Shown here piece by piece: positions 17,353-27,742 of a stretch of 64,000 nt of DNA. Made by a program: the position numbers and the translations under genes. This DNA comes from an uncultured Pseudomonadales bacterium (GTDB lineage Bacteria; Pseudomonadota; Gammaproteobacteria; Pseudomonadales; Azotimanducaceae). The stretch is from the NCBI GenBank assembly GCA_958296295.1, contig OY282460.1, positions 806,001 to 870,000 on the forward strand. The letters run 5' to 3'. Numbering within the stretch: the first letter of the stretch is position 1; every line of letters starts with the position of its first letter. The notes beneath the pieces were generated by a model. That model worked only from the letters and a program-made list of their open reading frames with translations. It ran no database searches and was not told the DNA's origin.

Positions 17353-19353
17353 CTAGGCTTCCTGCTGGTCGGTTTTCGCTTGCGCTTCTTCGAGCAGCAC
17401 CAGCAGCGCGCCGTTGTCGACTTGATCGCCGGCGACCGCATGCATCTCCTTCACCGAACCGTCGAACGGCGCGGTTATGCGGTGCTGCATCTTCATGGCC
17501 TCCAAAATCAGCAGAAGCTGGCCTTCGCGCACTTCGTCTCCGGCGCTGACGTGGGTGGCGAGCACGTTGCCGGGCATGGGCGCGGTGAGACCGCCTTTGA
17601 TCTCCAGGATGCCGGGCGGGGGCAAGCGCGGCAGCTCCGCCAGTTCGACGTCGAAGTCGGTGCCGTGAACCAGCCAGCGGGCGCCTTGGGCGGTAACGTC
17701 CAAGCGCAGCCGGCGGCCGTCTATCGCCACGTCCACGCTGTCGGCGTCGATTCGGAACACCACGACGGTGCGCGGTTCCTCAGCGGCGATCCGCACTTGG
17801 AAGGTGCCGTCGCGCCGCGACCGGTACTCCACTTCGATGTCGTCGTCGCCGTGCCGCAAAGTCACCCGTTCCGGCGGCATGAGGGAGTTGCGCCAACCGC
17901 TCGGGATGTCGGCGAGCACCCGCGCGGCGGCGCGGCGGGCCGCTTGGGACGCGATCACCGCGGCGACCACCGCGTCCGCCAAGGTCTCGCCGACGATCGC
18001 GCGTTTGCGCGGCGGCGCCACGCGCTCGATGAAATCCGTGGTGGTGTCGCCGGCGAGAAACGACGGTTCGCGCAACGTCGCCACCAGGAAATCCCGGTTG
18101 TGGCGGACGCCGTGCAACGACGTTTGCTCCAGGGCGCGGGCAAGGCTCGCCGCGGCTTGCCGGCGGGTCGGCGCATGCGTGATCACCTTGGCGATCATGG
18201 GGTCGAACTCCACCGAAACGACGCTGCCGGATTCCACGCCGGAATCGAAGCGTGCCAGATTCCCCGGCGCGGGACGCCACACGTCGATGGTGCCGGGGGA
18301 AGGCAGGAAATTGCGAGCCGGGTCTTCCGCGTAGAGGCGCGCTTCAATGGCGTGGCCGTTCATGGCGACGTCGTCTTGGCCGTAGCCGAGTTCCTCGCCC
18401 TCGGCGATGCGCAGTTGCTCGCGGACGAGATCGAGGCCGGTGATCGCCTCGGTGACCGGGTGCTCCACCTGCAGGCGGGTGTTCACTTCCAAGAACCAGA
18501 ACTCGTCCCCGGCGAGCAGGAACTCCACCGTGCCGGCGGACGCGTAGCCGATGCGCCGGGCCGCGGACACCGCCGCCGCGCCCATCCGCGAGCGCAGTTT
18601 CGCGTCAACCGCCGGCGAGGGGGCCTCCTCGATGATCTTCTGATGGCGCCGTTGGATGGAGCACTCGCGCTCGAACAGATGCACCACGTTGCCGTGGTGG
18701 TCGCCGAGGATCTGAATTTCCACATGCCGGGCGGACGTGACCCAGCGTTCCAAGAACAACGTGTCGTCCCCGAACGCGGCGCCGGCTTCGCGCCGGGCGC
18801 CGGTGACGGCGGCGTCCAGATCGTCCGGCGACTCCACTACCCTCATGCCGCGTCCGCCGCCCCCGGCCGACGCCTTGACGAGCACCGGGTAGCCGATCTT
18901 CTTGGCCGCCGCACGCAAATCCTCGCCGGCTCCCAGTTCGATGGCTGGCAGCGTCGGCACCTGCGCCAAGGTGATCGCGCGCTTGGCGGCGAGTTTGTCG
19001 CCCATCTGTTCGATGGCTTCCGGCGACGGGCCAACCCAACGCATTCCGGCTTCGGTCACGGCCCGCGCGAAGGCGGCGTTCTCCGACAGGAACCCGTAAC
19101 CCGGATGCACCGCGTCGGCGCCCACGCGACGGCAGGCGTCCAACACCTTGTCCACGTGCAGATAGCTTTCCGCCGAGGTGGTGCCGTTCAACGCGATGGC
19201 GGTGTCGGCTTCACGCACGAACGGCGCGCCGGTGTCGCCGTCGGCGTAGACCGCGGCGGTGGAGATGCCCATCTCGTGGGCGCTGCGAATGACGCGCCGG
19301 GCGATTTCGCCGCGGTTGGCGATCAGCAATCGGCGAATGGGTTTGATGGTCAT
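17353..19353 (-). CDS. Biotin-dependent acyl-CoA carboxylase, alpha subunit (biotin carboxylase + BCCP)
   Basis: 666 residues. Residues 1-450 are the ATP-grasp biotin carboxylase (LLIANRGEIARRVIRSAHEM, HPGYGFLSEN, KASAGGGGRGMRVV, EVNTRLQVEHPVTE). The C-terminal biotinyl domain has EAMKM with the biotin-accepting Lys at 621. The enzyme carboxylates biotin with bicarbonate and ATP, and the carboxyl group then passes to an acyl-CoA on the beta subunit encoded next. Length fits methylcrotonyl-, geranyl-, propionyl- or acetyl-CoA carboxylases. Nearby crotonase and HMG-CoA-lyase-like genes favour methylcrotonyl-CoA, but a glutaryl/propionyl role is not excluded. Confidence 0.93.
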   Translation of the reverse strand: MTIKPIRRLLIANRGEIARRVIRSAHEMGISTAAVYADGDTGAPFVREADTAIALNGTTSAESYLHVDKVLDACRRVGADAVHPGYGFLSENAAFARAVTEAGMRWVGPSPEAIEQMGDKLAAKRAITLAQVPTLPAIELGAGEDLRAAAKKIGYPVLVKASAGGGGRGMRVVESPDDLDAAVTGARREAGAAFGDDTLFLERWVTSARHVEIQILGDHHGNVVHLFERECSIQRRHQKIIEEAPSPAVDAKLRSRMGAAAVSAARRIGYASAGTVEFLLAGDEFWFLEVNTRLQVEHPVTEAITGLDLVREQLRIAEGEELGYGQDDVAMNGHAIEARLYAEDPARNFLPSPGTIDVWRPAPGNLARFDSGVESGSVVSVEFDPMIAKVITHAPTRRQAAASLARALEQTSLHGVRHNRDFLVATLREPSFLAGDTTTDFIERVAPPRKRAIVGETLADAVVAAVIASQAARRAAARVLADIPSGWRNSLMPPERVTLRHGDDDIEVEYRSRRDGTFQVRIAAEEPRTVVVFRIDADSVDVAIDGRRLRLDVTAQGARWLVHGTDFDVELAELPRLPPPGILEIKGGLTAPMPGNVLATHVSAGDEVREGQLLLILEAMKMQHRITAPFDGSVKEMHAVAGDQVDNGALLVLLEEAQAKTDQQEA

Positions 19354-19389
19354 GTTGGCGCGCGCCGGATCACCCCGTGCCCTCGGCCT

Positions 19390-21084
<1,695 letters not shown>

Positions 21085-21106
21085 CGAGCGTTCTCCTCAA
21101 GCCGCG

Positions 21107-21715
21107 TCAAATCGCGAACGTCTTGCGGTACGCCGGGCGTTGGGTGATCAGATCCCAATACCGCTTCACGTTCGGAGTGAACACCTCCTTGATGTCCAAG
21201 GAGTTTGCCAGCACCACGCAGTAGACAATGCAGACGTCCGCTATGGTGAAGCGGCCGGCGCAAAGGTACTCGCGGTCCTCAAGCGCCCGTTCCACGCTGC
21301 GCATCCGATGCAGGAACCACTTGCGGTAGTCCTCGGCCACCTGCGGGTTGCGCTTTTCTTCCGGTTCCAGCCGGGTGTAGCGCAGCACGAGGGTTTGCGG
21401 GAAGGTGAGCGTCGCGTCGCTGCGGTGCAACCAGTTGAGGTAGTTGCCGTAGTCCGCCTCGTCCTTGCGAACGGCGAGATCGGTGGGGCCGTACTTCTCC
21501 ACGAGGTACTGGCAGATGCCGGCGGATTCGGTCATCGTGAGCTCGCCATCCACGAATGTCGGCACGGTGCCAAGGGGGTTCACGGCAAGGTACTCCTTGC
21601 GCAGGTAGCGTGGCGGGAACGGCATCACCTCCAGCTCGTAAGGCAAGCCCATTTCCTCCAACGTCCAAAGCGGGCGCATCGACCGCGCCCGCGTGCAGTG
21701 GTAGAGCTTGATCAT
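21107..21715 (-). CDS. Glutathione S-transferase family protein
   Basis: 202 residues. The N-terminal thioredoxin-fold domain has LYHCTRARSMRPLWTLEEMG, LGTVPTFVDGE with the cis-Pro, and MTESAGICQYL with the Glu-Ser glutathione contact. An all-helical C-terminal domain follows (FTIADVCIVYCVVLANSL). It stands between the carboxylase beta gene (22 nt downstream) and the HMG-CoA-lyase-like gene, so it is co-transcribed with acyl-CoA catabolism. Detoxification or a maleylacetoacetate-isomerase-like reaction are both possible. Confidence 0.92.
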   Translation of the reverse strand: MIKLYHCTRARSMRPLWTLEEMGLPYELEVMPFPPRYLRKEYLAVNPLGTVPTFVDGELTMTESAGICQYLVEKYGPTDLAVRKDEADYGNYLNWLHRSDATLTFPQTLVLRYTRLEPEEKRNPQVAEDYRKWFLHRMRSVERALEDREYLCAGRFTIADVCIVYCVVLANSLDIKEVFTPNVKRYWDLITQRPAYRKTFAI

Positions 21716-21771
21716 GCCTTCGCCTTACGTCCGAACCGCCGGCGCCCCGGCGTTGCCCAAGCGCCGACGTC

Positions 21772-22878
21772 TCACGCCGCCGCGCGCTGGCCGCGGATCA
21801 ACGCGCTGCCTTCGTGCCAAGGGGAGTTCTGACCCTCGTAGACCGAAGGCCCCTTGCGGAAGTGGGATGCTTGCTCCAGCGTCTCCACGAACGGCATGTT
21901 GAGCGGGTACAAGTCCTTTTCCGCGCGCGGCCTCGGCCCGGCTTTGGACACGTGCCCCCAAAGCGCGTGCCCCACCACTTCCTCCGCGATGGCGGCGGCC
22001 TCGATGAGCTTGTCCAACTTGTATCCCGTCTCTATCCCCATCTCGTGGCACAGGTGGACGAAATCCTCGGTCGGCACATGGCCGGCGGCGCGCCCGTTGC
22101 CGCAGGCGGGGCAGCCGCCCATGCCGCCAACGGAGGTGTCGAACTCCGTGGCGCCTAGCATGAGCGCCTCGTAGAAACTCGCTATGGCGGCGCCGCGGGT
22201 GTTGTGCAAGTGCATGTGGAAGGTGTCGATTTCGGGCCAGCGGTCGCGGATGGCCGTGATGGTCTCCCGCACCTCGTGGGGCATGTTCCAGCCCATCGCG
22301 TCCATGAACGACACCTTGCGCACGCGGATGCCGGCGTCGTGCCACTTGGCGATCATCAAGGCGAACAGCTCCATGCGCTGGGCGAGGCTGAACGGGCCCT
22401 CGAAATTGGAGCCGAAAGGGTTGCCGATGGTGACGGACGCGGCTTCGGCGCCGGCCGCCTTGGCCGCCGCCACGGAGGTGTCGATAGCGGCGACCTGCTG
22501 CGCTTGGGTGCGGTTGTAGTTGCGTCGGGCGAAGGAGTCGCACAGCTCCACGTGGGTGCTGAAACGCCGGCCGCGCAGATCGATTTTGGGGTAGTAGGCG
22601 TTCGCCCGGTCGAAACCCTTCTTGTTGAAGACCGCGGCGGTGTAGCGGATGCCGGGCTTCGGCACGAAGCGCTGCGCGATCTCGTCTATGCAGGCCATCG
22701 CCGGCGTCCACTTCGGGTGCGCGAACGAGCCGATGGAGATCACTTTCGCGCCGGTTTCGCCCAAGGCGTCGAGCAGGCGCAACTTCTCGGAAACGGGAAT
22801 GTCGGGGCTTTCGATCTGCAAGCCCTCGCGCATGGTGTCGTCGGTGATGGTCACGCTCTTCGGCATGAGGTTGGTCAT
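21772..22878 (-). CDS. HMG-CoA lyase-like enzyme (DRE-TIM pyruvate-carboxyltransferase family)
   Basis: 368 residues from the ATG with AAGGAGGG about 6 nt upstream; a longer frame to 22953 lacks this site. TMREGLQ (15-21) replaces the usual RDGLQ-type motif. Metal-binding His residues are in HMHLHNTRG (220-228). The GGCPACGNG loop (253-261) carries the catalytic-type Cys of HMG-CoA lyases. About 60 extra C-terminal residues (VSKAGPRPRAEKDLYPLNMP and on) exceed the usual 300. Family members cleave HMG-CoA to acetoacetate and acetyl-CoA, or act on related acyl-CoAs. It is likely the first gene of the catabolic operon. Confidence 0.88.
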   Translation of the reverse strand: MTNLMPKSVTITDDTMREGLQIESPDIPVSEKLRLLDALGETGAKVISIGSFAHPKWTPAMACIDEIAQRFVPKPGIRYTAAVFNKKGFDRANAYYPKIDLRGRRFSTHVELCDSFARRNYNRTQAQQVAAIDTSVAAAKAAGAEAASVTIGNPFGSNFEGPFSLAQRMELFALMIAKWHDAGIRVRKVSFMDAMGWNMPHEVRETITAIRDRWPEIDTFHMHLHNTRGAAIASFYEALMLGATEFDTSVGGMGGCPACGNGRAAGHVPTEDFVHLCHEMGIETGYKLDKLIEAAAIAEEVVGHALWGHVSKAGPRPRAEKDLYPLNMPFVETLEQASHFRKGPSVYEGQNSPWHEGSALIRGQRAAA

Positions 22879-23000
22879 AGTGTCCCTCCTTGCACTTGGC
22901 CACTTGGCTGTCGGCGCGCTTGCCAGTCTCGCGCGGCCTCTGCGGGGTCGCAAACGCGCCCGGTCGCCACTTCAAGAAACAAAGCCTACCAAAAGTCGTG

Positions 23001-23017
23001 GCCGCGAAAATCGCGGC
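23001..23017. terminator. Small hairpin in the gap after the CBS gene (possible terminator)
   Basis: GCCGCGA-AAA-TCGCGGC forms a 7-bp stem with a 3-nt loop, downstream of the CBS-protein gene and upstream of the HMG-CoA-lyase-like gene on the same strand. No U-run follows directly, so it may only slow RNA polymerase or be a stability element. The rest of 22879-23140 shows nothing clear. Confidence 0.3.
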
Positions 23018-23140
23018 TGCGAATTGAGGCCCGGCGCGTTCGCTGGTCTTCTGAGGCGCTCGTCGAGCCGACCCTCGCGGTTGGCCTTGCCAGGGACGCC
23101 ATCACGGCTTGGGATCAGGAACGCCTAGCGCACCCCCGCG

Positions 23141-23545
23141 TCAGGGCACATCCGCCAGCACGAGGTCGCGCAACGTCACCATGCCGACGGCATTGCGGTC
23201 TTCATCCACCACCACAGCCCGGGTAAGGCCGAGGTTCACGAGCAGGCGCACGGCGTAGCGCGCCAGCATGTCCGGCGGCAGGGTCAACACCGGCTTGGCC
23301 ATCGCCTCGTAAACGTTCACCCGATCGGGCGCGCGGTTCCTGGCCACCACGTCGGCGGCGACAGCCGCCACTTCGAGCAAGCCCACCTCGTCGTCGCTGT
23401 CGCGCCGCGTCACGATCAAGGAGCTCACCCCCTGCTCGCGCATCAGCCGCATGGCCTCTTCGATGTTGGCCAGGCCATCGATGGAGTGCAGGTCCGTGGC
23501 CATGACGTCCCGCACACGCTGCTGGTTTGTTGCCGCAGGGCTCAT
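23141..23545 (-). CDS. Tandem CBS-domain protein
   Basis: 134 residues: two CBS motifs (about 12-70 and 78-134) with VRDVMATDLHSI, SSLIVTRR, VYEAMAKPVLTLPPD and VDEDRNAVGMVTLRDL. CBS pairs bind adenine nucleotides or similar ligands and control a partner protein. The ATG overlaps the stop of the PII-like gene as ATGA, so the two are translationally coupled. The pair, together with two membrane proteins upstream, probably forms one regulated transport unit. The ligand cannot be told from sequence. Confidence 0.88.
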   Translation of the reverse strand: MSPAATNQQRVRDVMATDLHSIDGLANIEEAMRLMREQGVSSLIVTRRDSDDEVGLLEVAAVAADVVARNRAPDRVNVYEAMAKPVLTLPPDMLARYAVRLLVNLGLTRAVVVDEDRNAVGMVTLRDLVLADVP

Positions 23546-23892
23546 AGCGCTTCTCCGACCTCCTCGCGCATCACTGGCATCTGGGTGGACAAGCCCACCA
23601 CGTCCTCGATGGCGATTTGGAATGCCACGCCGGCGCCGGCGTCTTCGTCGAAACGGGCCGCGGCGCGGATGCGTTCCAGAATCTCGCGCGCGCGCGTTTC
23701 CACCACCAGCGAGAGCACGATGTTGGAGGTCGAGTTCAGATCCAGGCCGAGGAAGGTCTTGCCGGGTTTCAAGCCCTCGCCGCGTGCGCTGGTGATGACG
23801 GTGGCGCCAGTGGCGCCGCCGGCGCGGGCGGCTTCGACTACCGCGTTCGTTTTGTCGTCGCTCACCAAGGCGACGATCAGTTTCATGCGCAT
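23542..23892 (-). CDS. PII-family (GlnB-like) signalling protein
   Basis: 116 residues, PII-like length. MKLIVALVSDDKTNAVVEAA forms the first beta-alpha unit. The T-loop region (about 36-57, ARGEGLKPGKTFLGLDLNST) lacks the Tyr that is uridylylated in GlnB. The fold continues with SNIVLSLVVETRAREILERI. The atypical T-loop suggests a PII-like protein that senses a ligand rather than a classic nitrogen regulator. GAGGA lies about 9 nt before the first ATG; the second Met, two codons in, is an alternative. It stands between a DUF1538 protein gene and the CBS gene with 3-4 nt contacts. Confidence 0.85.
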   Translation of the reverse strand: MRMKLIVALVSDDKTNAVVEAARAGGATGATVITSARGEGLKPGKTFLGLDLNSTSNIVLSLVVETRAREILERIRAAARFDEDAGAGVAFQIAIEDVVGLSTQMPVMREEVGEAL

Positions 23893-23895
23893 CGT

Positions 23896-24675
23896 TCAAT
23901 TGTCCTCTTTTTTGGTGCGCCGTCGCGAGCGGCGCGAGCGGTCCAGCCAGGAAGCCGCCATGGCGTAGCCCAGCACGGACATGATGGGAAACACGCTGGC
24001 GAACGCTATCAGGCCGAAGCCGTCGATCAACGGGCTGCGGCCCGGCACGCTGGCGGCCAAGCCCAGCCCGAGCGCGGCCACCACCGGCACGGTCACGGTG
24101 GAAGTGGTGACGCCGCCGCTGTCGTAGGCGAGCGGGACGATGTTGGGGCTAGCGCGGAACGTCTGCGCGAGCACGATGCAGTAAGCAACCGCGATGTACC
24201 AGGGCAACGGCGTGCCCGTGACGATGCGCAGGCAGCCGAGCGCAACGCCGAAGGCCACGCCAACGGCCACGGCGATGCGCAATCCCCACGCATGCACGGC
24301 ACCGCCGGAGACTTCCTGAGCCTTCAACGCCACCGCGATCAGCGGGGGTTCCGCCACGGTGGCGGCGAAGCCGATGGCGGCGGCGAAGGCGTAGACGAGC
24401 AGGTAGTCGCTCCAAACGGCGTACGCGCCGGCGGTCTCCGGCGCGGCAAGTTGGTTGGCCATGGTCTCGCCGATGGGGAACAGCGCCTTCTCGAGGCCGA
24501 TCAGGAACAAAGTCAAGCCGAGCAGCACGCAGACGAAGCTCGCCACGATGCGGCGCAGGTTCGGCAGCTTGCGGCGCAGCACGGCTACTTGGAACGCCAC
24601 CAGAATGCCGACGATGGGCAGCACGTCCAAAGTGGTTTGCCATGCCGTGAGCGCGAAGGCAACGACGAAGTCCAC
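23896..24675 (-). CDS. DUF1538 membrane protein
   Basis: About 259 residues from GTG (VDFVVAFALTAWQ), 2 nt after the stop of its paralogue upstream. There are seven to eight hydrophobic segments and a basic C-terminal tail (SWLDRSRRSRRRTKKEDN). The conserved core [20 protein letters not shown] occurs in almost the same form in the next gene, so the two are a tandem duplication. DUF1538 has no known activity. A transporter or channel regulated by the adjacent PII-like and CBS proteins is inference. Confidence 0.88.
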   Translation of the reverse strand: MDFVVAFALTAWQTTLDVLPIVGILVAFQVAVLRRKLPNLRRIVASFVCVLLGLTLFLIGLEKALFPIGETMANQLAAPETAGAYAVWSDYLLVYAFAAAIGFAATVAEPPLIAVALKAQEVSGGAVHAWGLRIAVAVGVAFGVALGCLRIVTGTPLPWYIAVAYCIVLAQTFRASPNIVPLAYDSGGVTTSTVTVPVVAALGLGLAASVPGRSPLIDGFGLIAFASVFPIMSVLGYAMAASWLDRSRRSRRRTKKEDN

Positions 24676-24677
24676 GC

Positions 24678-25412
24678 TCAGGTCACCAGGCCGTAGGCGA
24701 GCACGAAGATTATGGGCGCCAAGCACGCGAAGGCGATCAGGCCGAAGCCGTCAAGCATGGGATTGCGGCCCTTGATGGAACTGGCGAGGCCAACGCCCAG
24801 CGCGGTGACGAGCGGCACCGTGATCGTGCTGGTGGTGACGCCGCCGGAATCGTAGGCGACGCCGATGATCTCCTCGGGCGCGAAGAGCGTCATCGCCGTC
24901 ACCAGCATGTAGCCGCCGATGATGAGCCGATGGATCGGCCAGCCCTTGAGGATGCGCAGCACGCCTAGGACGATGGCAGCGCCTACTGATACTGCCACGA
25001 CCATCCGCAGCTCAAGGGCGTAGTTCGCCCGCGCCGCGTCGGTGTCCGCAATGAAGCCCGCATCGGCCGCGACTTTGCCGGCTTCGCCAGCCACCGCGAT
25101 CAAGGCCGGCTCGGCCACCGTGGCACCGAAGCCCAGGCAGAAAGCGAACGCCAGCAAGGCCGTGGCGCTGCCCTTGCGGGCGAAGGCGTGGGCAATGGCT
25201 TCGCCGAGCGGAAACAGGCCGCCTTCGAGACCTTCAACGAACAGCGCGAGCCCGGCCACCACGCACGCAAGCCCCACGACCACTCCCGCAAGATCCGGGA
25301 ACGGCTGCCGCAGAACCACGATCTGGAAGAACGCGATAACGGCGACGATCGGCGCCAGATCCCGCAGCGCGTCCAACATGCGCCGCCCCAGGGACGCTGC
25401 CACTTCGATCAC
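24678..25412 (-). CDS. DUF1538 membrane protein (paralogue, first gene of the cluster)
   Basis: About 244 residues from the GTG of [20 protein letters not shown]; the ATG at 25379 and upstream frames are alternatives. The core is [20 protein letters not shown]. It also has a matching [12 protein letters not shown] motif (ATVAEPPLIAVA in the other copy). Two related proteins encoded by adjacent genes suggest a heterodimer or a split of a two-repeat carrier. The gene order DUF1538, DUF1538, PII-like, CBS on one strand without gaps argues for one complex in the inner membrane. Confidence 0.85.
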   Translation of the reverse strand: MIEVAASLGRRMLDALRDLAPIVAVIAFFQIVVLRQPFPDLAGVVVGLACVVAGLALFVEGLEGGLFPLGEAIAHAFARKGSATALLAFAFCLGFGATVAEPALIAVAGEAGKVAADAGFIADTDAARANYALELRMVVAVSVGAAIVLGVLRILKGWPIHRLIIGGYMLVTAMTLFAPEEIIGVAYDSGGVTTSTITVPLVTALGVGLASSIKGRNPMLDGFGLIAFACLAPIIFVLAYGLVT

Positions 25413-25606
25413 TTGCTGCCGGTATCCTTGAAGACCAACCAACCGGCGCAAGCATATGCGAGCGCAAAGGCGTTTGCAGAACCGTTGCGGCTGCTGAAGC
25501 GGCTGCGGCTGCAAGATCGTGTGTTGTAGCTTAAGTGTCCCCTCATTTTCATCCTGTAACTGATTGATTTATGATGTTTTTGGTTTTCTGTTCCAAGGAG
25601 GGAACG

Positions 25607-25690
25607 ATGGCGTTGGCGGGGATCCGGCCGGAGCGGGTGGCGGAGTTCGTGAAGGCGGTGTGCGGCGGCGACGTGCATGCGGCGCGCGCG
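25607..25690 (+). pseudogene. N-terminal remnant of an IS4-like transposase
   Basis: An ATG with AAGGAGGG upstream opens MALAGIRPERVAEFVKAVCG and GDVHAARAAS, a pattern like the first residues of IS4-family transposases (FV..VC.GDVHAKRV.S). After about 28 codons the similarity stops and the frame runs into unrelated sequence ending at 25846. The preceding DNA (25540-25600) is AT-rich (tgattgatttatgatgtttt), unlike the surroundings, and may be the old insertion-sequence end. Nothing else of the element remains. Confidence 0.4.
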
Positions 25691-25844
25691 GCGTCGCCAC
25701 GAAGCCAAGCGGGTTTCCTACCGGGCCGTAGGCCGGCGCATCCGGTCCACAAGGCGCTGTCGCGGCATATCGAGAGGCATCACCACGAATGCCTTGTAGG
25801 AAATAATACATTTAAAATCATATGTTTGTTGTTGTTTTACCGAT

Positions 25845-26508
25845 GAAGACGTCTCGGCCGCCCATGTCCAGCGGTTCGGCGGCGGGTTCCGCCAGCGGTT
25901 CGGCGACATGCTCTGGCGCGTGCCCTTCAAGGAGGGGGCGCCTGAAGGACGGCTCGCGCCCGTACCTGCTGGCGCCCGTCGAGTTCCAGTCGACGGTGGA
26001 CCGGACGATGGCGCAGCGGATGCGGGACTACGTCGAGATGCTGCGCGAGCGGCTGGCGAAGGCGGGCGTTGCGGAGCGCGGGCTGCCGCGGGTGCTGCCC
26101 ATCGTGGTCTACAGTGGCGCGGAGCGCTGGACGGCGTCGGGCGGCATGGACGATCTGGCGCCGCTGCCGTCCTCGGCGGCGCGGCTGGCGCTGGCGCCGT
26201 ACCAGTAGCCGGCCTACGTGCCGTGGTCGCTGGAGGGCCTGCTGGCGCGCGGCGGCGGTTCGCTGGCGGGTCTGCCCGTGGAGAACCGGGCGGCGGCGAC
26301 GTTGCGGCTGCAGGTGGCGCGCACGCCGGCCGGTCTGTTGGCGCGGTTGCGCCGCCAAACGATGATCAGATTCGGCACGGCAGCCGCCGACAGCGTCTCC
26401 GACGCGCTGCGAGGCGGCACGACGGAGACCGAGTTGGACCGCATCGACGACTGGATCGTGGAATGCGGCAGCGCCGACGAGCTGCTCGCCCGATTGCGCG
26501 CGGGATAA
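25845..26508 (+). pseudogene. Decayed Rpn-family (recombination-promoting nuclease/putative transposase), copy 1
   Basis: The frame at 25845 reads FRQRFGDMLWRVPFKE, then a fifth G in the run at about 25933-25938 (copy 2 has four) shifts the frame. It continues YLLAPVEFQSTVDRTMAQRM, AGVAERGLPRVLPIVVYSGA and DLAPLPSSAARLALAPYQ, then an in-frame stop at 26206-26208. The rest reads PWSLEGLLARGGGSL to RLDDWIVECGSAD-like residues, ending near 26508. Rpn proteins carry a PD-(D/E)XK-type nuclease domain and an EQG-repeat tail. Here the tail and about 110 residues are missing compared with copy 2. The N-terminus is also lost, so this copy is dead. Confidence 0.8.
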
Positions 26509-26509
26509 T

Positions 26510-27205
26510 CCGACGGCGGCAACGGGTCCCCGGAGGGCCGGCCGCGCTAACCGGCGCCGGCCCCGGCGAAGGCGGAGCAGGCGGCGAGGCCGGACTGGAA
26601 GCCGGCGCCGGACCATCCGTGGCGCCGGCCGTTCAAGCCCGCGGCGGCGGAGCGCGCCGCGGCCTGAGGTCGCGCCGGGCCGGGATGGCGCGTCCGAACC
26701 GGCGCCGCGTTTTCCACCGTCTTTCCACCGCCGCTTTTGCGATGAAGGGGGATCGCGCCCGTGGAAAGACGGTGGAAAACGCTACTCGGCTCGCCCGGGC
26801 GAGGCCACCTCGTTGCCGCAAAAATCCACTTGGCGTCCGGCGAGTCCGCGCAAGGCGTGAAACGGGTGGTGGAAGGCACTCTCGATTGCATAGCGCAAGG
26901 CGTTGCGGCGCGGGCGCTGGCCGAGCAGTGCGTGATCGAACCGCGCGGCGTGATCGAACCGCGCGTCGCGCATGACCACGAATGTTAGACGCCGCCAGCG
27001 ACGGTGCCTTGACGCTGCGCGTGGATCACGAACTGCACGTCGCCATCGAAGACGCGGCTGGAGCGCGCCGAGGAACACGCCCGGGCCGTGGACAGGCTGG
27101 TGTCGGCGCTGACGCGGCGCGAGAACGCCGACCGCGACGTGCGCGAGGCGCTGGGCGAACTGGAATCCCTGCTGAAGCGGGAACGCGCTGCAATTCCGCC
27201 AGCGC
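26510..27205. other. Gene debris between Rpn copy 1 and the recombinase remnant
   Basis: No intact gene. It contains the 22-bp inverted repeat at 26707-26782 and an 18-bp near-exact tandem repeat at 26931-26965 (cgtgatcgaaccgcgcgg). A short plus-strand frame at about 27058-27190 has coiled-coil character (LERAEEHARAVDRLVSALTR). I cannot assign these pieces to a family. Confidence 0.4.
26707..26782. repeat. Perfect 22-bp inverted repeat (long hairpin)
   Basis: Arms at 26707-26728 and 26761-26782 are exact reverse complements, with a 32-nt spacer. The core reads TTTTCCACCGTCTTTCCAC on the left and its complement on the right. It stands just after the first Rpn remnant. It could be a strong bidirectional terminator-like stem, ends of a tiny miniature element, or a recombination target. 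No U-run follows the stem. Confidence 0.85.
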
Positions 27206-27206
27206 A

Positions 27207-27452
27207 TCATAGGTACTTCGCGGTGGCGTTGCTTTCGGCGACGCCTGCCGAGTAGTGGGCGACCATGCGTGCGGTGCTCCAACCCCCGGAGACCATGACT
27301 TCGGTTGTGCTCGCGCCAAGCCGCGTGAGTTCGCTGGCGTAGCCGACGCGGGCGCTGTGCGCCGTGGCCTTGACTCCGGCGGCCTTGCAAGCCGCGCTGA
27401 ACCGCCGGCCTATCGAATCCGCGGACAACCCGAACACGGACTCGCCATCCAA
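27207..27452 (-). pseudogene. Tyrosine recombinase (integrase) C-terminal remnant
   Basis: The minus strand encodes GESVFGLSADSIGRRFSAAC, then AHSARVGYASELTRLGASTT and EVMVSGGWSTARMVAHYSAG. HSARVG supplies the H-x-x-R of the active site, GGWST the second His/Trp position, and MVAHYS the catalytic Tyr. Only the last 80 or so residues remain, so the N-terminal binding and first Arg parts are gone. It points to a former phage or integrative element at this site. Confidence 0.75.
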
Positions 27453-27624
27453 GCCGCCGACGGTTGCAGTGGAGTGAAGTCCAAAGGTGATGGCGAGATA
27501 GGTCTGACCGGGGCGCCAAGAGCCTGTCCAAGGGCAAGGGTCTTCGAAACGGTGCGATTGACGAAGCGGGCGCGTAAGAACCCATCAGGGCCGGGAGCGC
27601 CGCTCCCAACAGGAGGCCGAACAC

Positions 27625-27675
27625 ATGTCAGCAACCGAACCTTCCTTGGTCATCGCCGACAAACTCACGCCCTAG
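27625..27675 (+). other. 16-codon ORF with a perfect ribosome site (remnant or leader)
   Basis: AGGAGG at 27611-27616 precedes ATG by 8 nt and encodes MSATEPSLVIADKLTP, then a stop. A 6-bp hairpin (GGGAGC-GCC-GCTCCC) lies just before it. The unusually good ribosome site suggests the start of a lost gene or a short leader peptide. Confidence 0.25.
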
Positions 27676-27697
27676 CAAACACGGGCCGGACCATGCC

Positions 27698-27707
27698 CTG
27701 CTATAGT
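27698..27707 (+). promoter_or_regulatory. Extended -10 promoter for the PD-(D/E)XK gene
   Basis: TGC-TATAGT at 27699-27707 fits an extended -10 element, with no good -35. A start about 7 nt further on would give a leader of about 30 nt before the ATG at 27743. Confidence 0.4.
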
Positions 27708-27742
27708 GTGTGCTGTCCAAGAAGGGCCTTCAGGATCTCAGG

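Noticed and set aside
25808..25850. AT-rich stretch as an origin of replication
   Set aside because: No repeated DnaA-like boxes or partition genes nearby. It is better explained as insertion-sequence debris.
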